From assembly GCA_021292105.1 (NCBI GenBank), contig CM037870.1, positions 27,389,416 to 27,453,415 on the forward strand: DNA of 64,000 nt. The letters run 5' to 3'. The position numbers and the translations under genes were made by a program. Shown here one piece after another: positions 56,151 through 64,000 of the stretch. The stretch is from Anadara kagoshimensis (lineage: Eukaryota > Mollusca > Bivalvia > Arcoida > Arcidae). The notes beneath the pieces are model-generated. The model ran no database searches. It was not told the DNA's origin and was given only the letters and a program-made list of their open reading frames with translations. Positions within the stretch are counted from its first letter, which is position 1. Each line of letters opens with the position of its first letter.

Positions 56151-57164
56151 TATACATTCAAAACAAACAAACTGAAATTGAAAGTTAGCTAAATCTAATA
56201 AATTGATATTCAAGAGAAAGCTTTCGAAGCGTGAAGGGGTACTGTTAATGCCTATGTGTTTTTCACCAAACACAATAATATATTTTATCAGAATAAATTG
56301 ATGTTAAAAATATTGAAAGTCTCCTGGATCGAAGAAATGAAGGGATAGTGTGTGCAACTTATTGTGACATGAACAAATAAGGCAATTTACAAGAGAAAAC
56401 ATAAATTTGCCAACAGCCAACGTAAACAAGAACAAAAAAACAAGTTGATCGATACAGCTTAACACAACAAAACAACCAAAAGATACAGTAGAGGCATTGG
56501 TTATGAATTACTCAGCTTTATTTGATAACTGGAAATGACTGGTATTTGATGTGGGTGTAGTACTATCGGGAGGTCCTCGGCCATCCCACAAACTATTTTT
56601 TTTTCTTCTTCATTTTCCGGCTGACACCACATGATCATATTTTTACCTGTACCGTTTACCTTAGCTATTATTAATTACATTTGTTCTGGAGACGAATTTA
56701 AATAAGCTTGCGTTTGTTCCCGAATCCAGTTTACAGTTTTTTCTATATTGAATATTTTTATTTACTGATTAATAAATATTGTTTAAACTAAAATAATATT
56801 ATTTAGAGGAAGCAGTTTTAAATTCAGGAGTATTAATATTCAACACATCACAAATGCATACATGCCAAAAGGCCATGTTTAAGCGTGTACAGTAACAAGC
56901 CTTTTTCATTTTTGTGGCATTAATTTTCCAACCATCTGGTTCGATATTTTGTGCTTGGTTGTCTATGAATTATTTTTCTCTACGGTAAAGCAAAATGTCA
57001 GAGATTAAACTTGATGGCTCACAATAAGCTTCAATTGGAGTCTCCCTGATATCTGAAAACTACAAAAAAGAATGACTTATTTCGTAGTTCAAGGAGTTGA
57101 ATAAATATTAAAAGACTAAAATTTATTTAACCAAATTTAGCTTAGAAAATACTTGAACCAGGGA

Positions 57165-57450
57165 TATTGCAAACCTTGGCAAATCAAGGCCTTCTACCTT
57201 GTGTGGTTGTCGTGACAATATTGTCGGTATGTATGATGTCTTCCAAAATTTTGACGTCCCATAGTTTCATGTTCCCTTCATTCTCATATTGATTCCACGC
57301 CTGGCGATTATACCTAACTGTATAGGAGGTCCTTATCTTTCCGGCACATCCCTGGTGGAATTTCATGTTTTTTAAATCAATTTGGCAGTTCAAACGTTTT
57401 TAATTTCAACTGGGGTTGTTATTTTGACATTGATTGCTATGTATGATTTG
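57165..57450 (+). repeat. Family A inside the 1.53-kb unit, copy 1
   Basis: GGGATATTGCAAACCTTGGC, TTTTGACGTCCCATAGTTTC, TGTATAGGAGGTCCTTATCT, ATCCCTGGTGGAATTTCATG. Diverged subfamily. Confidence 0.75.
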
Positions 57451-58709
57451 ATTATAACGAAATCCAATTAGAACAAGTCAGTGTTTAAAGCAATACATGC
57501 CCCTGTCGTTGAAAGTTGGAAATTAAAAGACTAAACATAAGTAATGTTCAATATTGGGTATGCTGGCCTGTCAAATAAAAGTTGCACATGGTAAAGGGCC
57601 AAACATTCATTTATTATTATATATCCTAAGTCAAATTATTAAAGTGCATATATTTCATACAAATAAGTTTAATGCAGGGTGTGCATTTCGAATAAACAAA
57701 CTGAAATTGAGAGTTAGCTGAACCTAATAAATTGACATTCAAGAGAAAGCTATCGAAACGTGGAGGGGTATTGTTCATGCCTTTTTGTTTATCATCAAAA
57801 ACAATAACATCTATTATCAGAATATTTTGATGCTGAAAATATTGAAAGTCCCCTGGATCGAAGAAATGCAGGGATAGTGTGTGCAACTTATTTTGACACG
57901 AACAAATAAGGAAATTTACAAGAGAAAAACATGAATTTGCCAACAGCCAACGTAAACAAGAACAAAAAAAACCAGCTTAACACAACAAAACAACCAAAAG
58001 ATACATTAGAGGCATTGGTTATGAATTACTCAGCTTTATTTGAGAACTGGAGTATATGACTGGCATTTGATGTGGGTATAGTACTATCGGGAGGTCCTCA
58101 GCCATCCTAAAAACTAATAACCTTGACGGCTTATTTTGATATTTTTTTTTTCATTTTTCCGGCTGACACCACATGATCATACTTTAACCTGTACTGTTTA
58201 CCTTAGCTATTATTAATTACATTTGTTCTGGAGACGAATTTAAACAAGCTTGCATTTGTTCCCGAATCCAGTTTACAGTTTTTTCTATATTGAATATTTT
58301 TATTTACTGATTAATAATATTGTTTTAACTAAAAACTTATTGAGAGGATGCAATTTTATATTCAGGTGTATCAATATTCAACACATCACAAATGCATACA
58401 TGCCGAAAGGCCATGTTTAAGCGTGTACAGTAACAAGCCCTTTTTATTTTTGTGGCATTAATTTTCCAACCATCTGGTTCGATAGTTTGTGTTTGGTTGT
58501 CTATGAATTATTTTTCTCTACGGTAAAGCAAAATGTCAGAGATTAAACTTGATTATGTACAATAAGCTTCAATTGGAGTCTCCCTGATATCTGAAAACTA
58601 CAAAAAGGAATGGCGTATTTCGTAGTTCAAGGAGAAGCAAGAATATAAAGATTAAAAGACTAAAACTTATTTAACCAAATTTAGTTTAGAAAATACTTGA
58701 CCCAGGGTT

Positions 58710-58970
58710 ACTGCAAACCTTGGCTAATCAAGGCTCTCTTCCTTGTATGGTTGTCGTGACAATATTGTCGGTATGTATGATGTCTTCCAAAATTTTGACG
58801 TCCCATAGTTTCATTCCCATATCGATTCCACGCCTGGCGATTATACCTAACTGTGCAGGAAGTCCTTATCTTCCCGGCGCATCCCTGGTGGAATTTCATG
58901 TGTTTGAAATCAATTTGGCAGTTTAAACGTTTTTACTTTCCACTGGGGTTGTGATTTTGACATGAATTGG
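58710..58970 (+). repeat. Family A inside the 1.53-kb unit, copy 2
   Basis: Nearly the same diverged subfamily as the copy about 1540 bp upstream (GCAGGAAGTCCTTATCTTCC, CATCCCTGGTGGAATTTCAT). Confidence 0.75.
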
Positions 58971-61063
58971 TATGAATGATTTAATATTAACGAAATGCAA
59001 TCAAAACAAGCTTAAGGTCAGTGTTGCAAGCAATACATGCCCCCTGTCGTTGAAAGTTAGAAATCAAAAGACTGAACATGTAAATAATGTTCAATATTGG
59101 GTTTTCTGGCCAGTCAAATAAAAGTGTAAATATGGTATAGGACCAAACATTTATCTAATATTATTATATCCTAAGTCAAATTATTAAAGTGGATATATAT
59201 CACACAAATAAGTTAAATGCAGGGTGTGCATTTCGAATGAACAAACTGAAATTGAGAGTTAGCTAAATATAATAAATTGATATTTAAGAGAACGTATTCG
59301 TAACGTGGAGGGGTACTGTTTATGCCTTTTTGTTTATCACCAAAAACAATAACATCTATTATGATATTATTTTGATGCTGAAAATATTGAAAGTCTCCTG
59401 GATCGAAGAAATGCAGGGATAGTGTGTGCAACTTATTGTGACATGAACAAATAAGGAAATTTACAAGAGAAAAAAATAAACTTAGACTTAAACAGAACAA
59501 AAAACAAGTTGGTTGGTGATGATACAGCTTAAAACGACAATACAACCAAAAGATACATCAGAGGCATTGGTTATGAATTACTTAGCTTTGTTTGAGAACT
59601 GGGGTTTATGACTGACAATTGGCGTGATTACAACAATATCGGGGGGGGGGGGCTTCAACCATTCTTAAAACTAATAACCTTGACGGCTTATTTTGATATA
59701 TTTTTTCATTTTTCCGGCTGACACCACATGATCATACTTTAACCTGTACTGCTTACCTTAGCTATTATTAATTACATTTGTTCTGGAGACGAATTTAAAT
59801 AAGCTTGCGTTTGTTCCCGAATCCAGTTTACAGTTTTTTTTCTATATTGAATATTTGTATTTACTGATTAATAAATATTGTTTAAACTAAAAAAATATAT
59901 TATTCAGAGGAAGCAATTTTAAATTCAAGTGTATCAATATTCAACACATCACAGATGCATACATGCCAAAAGATTATGTTAAAGCGTCTACAGTAACAAG
60001 CCTTTTTCATTTTTGTGGCATTAATTTTCCAACCATCTGTGTCGTTAGTTTGTGTTTGGTTGTCTATGAATTATTTTTCTCTACGGTAAAGCAAAATGTC
60101 AGAGATTTAACTTGATGATGCACAATAAGTTCCAATTGAAGTCCCCGTGATATCTGAAGACTTGTCTTCAAAATTCACCAAGGTATTGCCAAAAATATAG
60201 GGGTATTTCTTAGTTCTTAGCAACATTTATTTTCTCAGAAAAAATTTCTAAATTGATTTAAAAACAACTAGCGATCAGATTTTTGTTCTTGAAATATTTT
60301 ATACTTGATATTTGGATATATTAAAATTGTAAATTGCAGTTAATTGGCAGCATGCTATAAAAAAGAACCTGAAATGGGTAAAGAAATCTATATAATCTTC
60401 AATCTAAGTAGTCTCCTGCCTATCACATTGACTGGTAACGCTTGAGGGAATTATTGACCTTAAAGATCTACAGAGGTAGAGATAAAGCAAAATTCCCTAA
60501 CTAGCTTCCTTTTCTATAGTTTATTTCCAACTATGAAAATAAAAATTATGGATCGCATATTATACGCGCAAGGCTTAACAGTTTGGTAAAACTAATTTAA
60601 GGTTAAATAAGCGCGTGTAAAGACCAATTGACGTATCACCGGCCATTCCTTCTATGTTCCGACACTGACCGCCATCACAGTACGAAAGCAGCGTCACAGC
60701 AACAGATCAACTAACTTAGTATGTGTGTAATTCAGCATGCTGGGCCATTGTTAGAAAATTTTGGGTGTGGCCGGCGATCTGTTGATTCTTATAAAATAAG
60801 TGGGATTGTCGGGTGCACTATAATGTACGCCAATCCCCATACAATATTTTTATAATCAGCTGTTCCAATGTGTTTGTCTCTCCTTTGTGGTGTTTTGTTT
60901 GGTTGTTCTTTTCAAAATCTTGTTTTGTGAACTTGGTTACGTTGGCTATTGCCAAGTAAATGTTTTTTTTCAGTTGCAAATCGTCACAAACAATACCCCT
61001 CGCCTTCGATTCAAGTTAAAAATATTTTTCATAACGGTCAACACGTCCATTAAAACTAAAAAT

Positions 61064-61240
61064 TACAAACTTTATATAAAGGCCACCCAAGGGAACCTGG
61101 AAATATGGCCTATATGGACAGGCGGTCCGTTTATACGGGTTCAAATAATCTTAAAAACAGCAATTAGGATAAAAAATGAAAGCAGGATTTAAAATCAGGT
61201 GGCCCTGATATAGAGGTTGTCTTTAAGACAGGTTTGACTG
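61064..61240. mobile_element. CAGTCAAACCTG-family MITE, copy in repeat unit
   Basis: ACTTTATATAAAGGCCACCC, AAGGGAACCTGG and the closing TTTAAGACAGGTTTGACTG. The left end is decayed (TTACAAAC). Confidence 0.65.
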
Positions 61241-61379
61241 TAAATACATTTACTTGGGTTTCCTGTGTGTTACTTTATTTAACAAAACGTAAAGCATTTC
61301 AATTTTTTCCAATTTTCTAACTTTTACTGTTGATGAATATACTATTAATTATATCTAATATTGTTACTATTGTCTAAAT

Positions 61380-61510
61380 TTGCTGCTATTCAAAATCCTC
61401 AAAACTAATATATACTCCCTCTTGCAAAGCATTTCCTTAGCTGAATTTAGTTAAATATATTTGATCCTTTTGGATATATTTTAAACCCCTTGAAAACAAT
61501 AGTTTCAAAA
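61380..61510 (+). repeat. Hammerhead repeat, 5' half only
   Basis: ATACTCCCTCTTGCAAAGCA, TTTCCTTAGCTGAATTTAG and TTTGATCCTTTTGGATATAT match the body of the family; the ribozyme is absent. Confidence 0.55.
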
Positions 61511-62404
61511 TCGTGTCACAGGCACGGTTAGTCTCTTACCTTCCACACTCGCTGGTAATGTTGGATGGAAGTAATGACAGACGCACTTACAATATTTACA
61601 AAGGTGGATTAGGCCTGATTACTATCCCTTATCGGTCGGGCAGACATGTTAATGCAAAAATTCAAGAATTTAGGTATAAAGAAACCTATGCAATCTTCGA
61701 TCTTATTAGTCTCTTGCCTTATACACTCGCTGGTAACATTGGATGGAAGTAATGACAGATCTACAGACGTGGACGGGACCTGATTACTATCACATCTGTA
61801 TCGGTCAGACATGTTAAAGCAAAATTCCCTTACTAGCTTCCTTTTTTGTAGTTTATTTTCCAGTTATGAAAATAAAAATATTACATGTTCCCTTTGCATT
61901 TTTATTGGTCACATTTTATACATGCAAGGGTTAATCGTTTAGAAAACTTTTAAAGCAACGCACTGTAACTAGCTTTCCTTTGTATAGTATATTTTTCATC
62001 TGTTAAACTTGTGCACTTTTATGGGTCACATATTATACATGTGCAAGGGTTACCAGTTTGGTAGAACTAATTTAAGGTTAAATTTGCGCATGAATAGACC
62101 AATTCAGGTAAAATACGTGGGATTGTCGGGCGCACTTTTATGTACGTCAATTCCAATACAAAGTCAATATTTTTATTATCAGTTGTTCCAATGTGTTCGT
62201 TTCTCTTTTGTGTTATTTGTTTGTCTGTTTTATCAAAAACTTGTTTTGTGAACTTGGTTACGTTAGCTATTACCAAGTACATGTTTTTCAGTTGCAAATC
62301 GTCACAAACAATACCCCCTCAACCTTCAAGAAAAGTTAAAAATATTTTCCATAACGGTTAACACTTCCATCAGAGTGTCAAAACCAGAAAGTTACAAAGT
62401 ACAG

Positions 62405-62584
62405 TATAGTCAAACTTTATATAAAGGCCAACCAAGGGACCCTAGTGGCCATTTATTGACAGGCGGTCCTATTATACAGGTTCAAATTACCCGAATACAA
62501 GAGTAATAGGGATAAAATTTTAAAAGCAGGTTTTAAAAGCAGGTGGTCCTTATATTAAGATGATCTTTTAGACAGGTTTGACTG
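62405..62584. mobile_element. CAGTCAAACCTG-family MITE, copy in next repeat unit
   Basis: TATAGTCAAACTTTATATAA, AGGCCAACCAAGGG and a closing GACAGGTTTGACTG. Confidence 0.65.
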
Positions 62585-62779
62585 TAAATGCATTTACTTG
62601 GGTTTCCTGCGTGTTACCTTTTCTAACAAAACCAGATTCCATTTACGTAAAACATTTCAAATTTTGTCAATTTCTAAATTTTACTGTTGATAAATATATT
62701 ATTAATTGCAATCAAAAACAAACATACTAGTCCGAATCACAATCCAGAAGCAAAGTAACTAATATTGTTACTATTGCTT

Positions 62780-62965
62780 AAATTTGCTGCTATTTAAAAT
62801 CCTTAAAAACCAATGTATACTCCCTCTTGCACACCATTTCCTTAGCTGAATTTAATTAAATATATTTAATCCTTTTGAATATATTTTGAACTCCTTGAAA
62901 ACAATTTGTTTAAAAATCCTGGTACAAGCAATACTGATCTGGAATTGAAGTACAAAGAAACCTAT
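62780..62965 (+). repeat. Hammerhead repeat, decayed ribozyme
   Basis: ATACTCCCTCTTGCACACCA, TTTCCTTAGCTGAATTTAAT, then GGTACAAGCAATACTGATCT, GGAATTGAAGTACAAAGAAA: CTGATGA has become CTGATCT and the right half is replaced. Confidence 0.5.
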
Positions 62966-63634
62966 ACAATCTTCAATCTTATTAGTCTCTTGACTTATAC
63001 ACTCGCTGGTAACATTGGATGAAAGTAATGACAGACACACTTACAAAATCTACAAAGGTGGATTGGGCCTGATTACTATCCCTTATCGGTCGGGCAGACA
63101 TGTTAAAGCAACAATTCAAGAATTGACGTGTAAAGAAACAATCTTCAATCTTATTAGTCTCTTGCCTTATACACTCGCTGGTAACATCGCATGGAAGTAA
63201 TGACAGACACACTTATAAAGATCTACAGAGGTGGACGGGACTTATTACTATCACATCTGTATCTGTCAGAAATGTTAAAGCAAAATACCCTAACTAGCTT
63301 CCTTCCTTTTCTGTAGTATATTTTCAAACTATTAAAATAAAAATGATTGTAATGGAGGGAAAAAGAAAAGGGGAAGACCTAAGTCCACATGGAGGAGAAC
63401 AACAGAAAAGGAAAGAAACGCCGCTAGATGGACTAACTGGAACACAACCAAAGCAGCTGCGCGAAGGACAAAAATGGAAAGATATTGATATAGTCTTATG
63501 CGTCTTTTGGAGAGGAGGGCATTAAGGAAAGGTGAGATAAGGTAAAGAAAATTATAAAATATTATATGTTCCCTTTGCATTTTTATGGATCCGATATTAT
63601 ACGCGAAGGTTTAACAGTTTGGAAAAACTAATTT

Positions 63635-63745
63635 GATCAAAAACAAACATACTAAACCATGTCCGAATCACAATACAGAAGCAAAGTAAAAACTTTGGAA
63701 CTGACAAGTTAGGTTAGACACGCGAACTTCCACCAGGGAAATTAG
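63635..63745 (-). repeat. Family A fragment, high identity
   Basis: AAACCATGTCCGAATCACAA, GAAGCAAAGTAAAAACTTTG, GAACTGACAAGTTAGGTTAG and ACTTCCACCAGGGAAATTAG. Interrupts the 60-64-kb repeat unit. Confidence 0.8.
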
Positions 63746-64000
63746 CGCATGTATAGACCAATTCTTGTGGAATAAGTGGGATTGCCGGGCACACTTTTAT
63801 GTACGTCAATCCCCATACAAAGTCGATATTTTTATAATCAGTTCTTGCAATGTTTTTGTCTCTCCTTTTATGTTGTTTTGTTTGACTTTTTTATCAAAAA
63901 CTTGTTTTGTGAACTTGGTTACGTTGGTTATTGTCAAATACATGTTTTTCAGTCTCAAATTGTCACAACCGGACAAAGCAATATACCTCTACCTTCAATT

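Larger units (their letters stand above)
56156..60180. repeat. 1.53-kb tandem repeat, about 2.6 units
   Basis: AACAAACTGAAATTGA lies at 56166, 57695 and 59241 (spacing about 1529 and 1545). Each unit has the GTGGAGGGGTA...TTGTTTATCACC block, AAAGTCTCCTGGATCGAAGA, GGCTGACACCACATGATCAT, ACATTTGTTCTGGAGACGAA, TCCAACCATCTGGTTCGATA and CTACGGTAAAGCAAAATGTC. Units 1 and 2 also end with a family A copy (57165-57450, 58710-58970), so family A was duplicated with the unit. A run of about 11 G lies at 59641-59651. No gene. Confidence 0.85.
60385..64000. repeat. Degenerate 1.3-1.7-kb repeats
   Basis: GTGGGATTGTCGGG with TTATGTACGTCAAT, ACAAAGTCGATATTTTTAT and ACTTGTTTTGTGAACTTGGT, TACGTT recurs at about 60800, 62117 and 63776. 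A second block (CTCGCTGGTAACATTGGATG, GAAGTAATGACAGA, CTATCCCTTATCGGTCGGGC) recurs at 61550, 61730, 63005 and 63180. The nested order suggests repeated duplication with later insertions. No gene. Confidence 0.7.

Overview
This window is AT-rich animal nuclear DNA: intron-split genes with GT-AG sites, long introns, and a dense load of non-autonomous transposons, SINEs, microsatellites and minisatellites. The repeat content (tRNA-headed SINEs with a CGACGTCTCGATATAAGTG-type tail, hammerhead-ribozyme repeats, AGCTCACCTG-type fragments) points to a lophotrochozoan, most likely a bivalve mollusc. That assignment is inference; no species is identifiable from the sequence alone.

Layout. 1-4.4 kb: repeats only. 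4.47-6.13 kb (+): one coding exon of an Ikaros/Hunchback-type C2H2 zinc-finger protein with a splice acceptor just before it and a poly(A) signal just after. 6.1-8.0 kb: a foldback element and a complete SINE. 8.06-21.85 kb (-): a complete SLC22 (organic cation/anion transporter) gene. I reconstructed ten exons whose phases all join, giving 1671 nt (556 residues plus stop). Its introns carry many transposons and a 125-bp tandem array that repeats the end of one of its own exons. 22-26.4 kb: repeats, no supported gene. 26.6-46.5 kb, possibly reaching 53.15 kb (-): a second multi-exon gene that I do not recognise. It has a cysteine- and sequon-bearing N-terminal half, one hydrophobic segment, then a long Ser/Thr-rich and basic tail; most splice phases agree but one junction does not. 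46.6-48.4 kb: a 35-bp minisatellite of about 50 units. 48.5-55 kb: MITEs, a strong 147-bp hairpin, a degenerate 60-bp array. 55.4-64 kb: larger nested duplications (about 125 bp x3, 1.53 kb x3, then 1.3-1.7 kb units), no supported gene.

The most interesting signal is a family of about ten interspersed repeats, in introns and between genes, that carry a type I hammerhead ribozyme. One copy (29146-29191, minus) keeps the whole catalytic core with a GUC cleavage triplet and lies in sense orientation in a predicted intron; a second (53041-53084) keeps the core with an AUC triplet; the others are broken, one by a small transposon inserted in the helix II loop. Also notable are a 1.29-kb hAT-like element with perfect 8-bp target-site duplications, TA-flanked MITE families, and a roughly 300-bp repeat family present in more than 20 copies.
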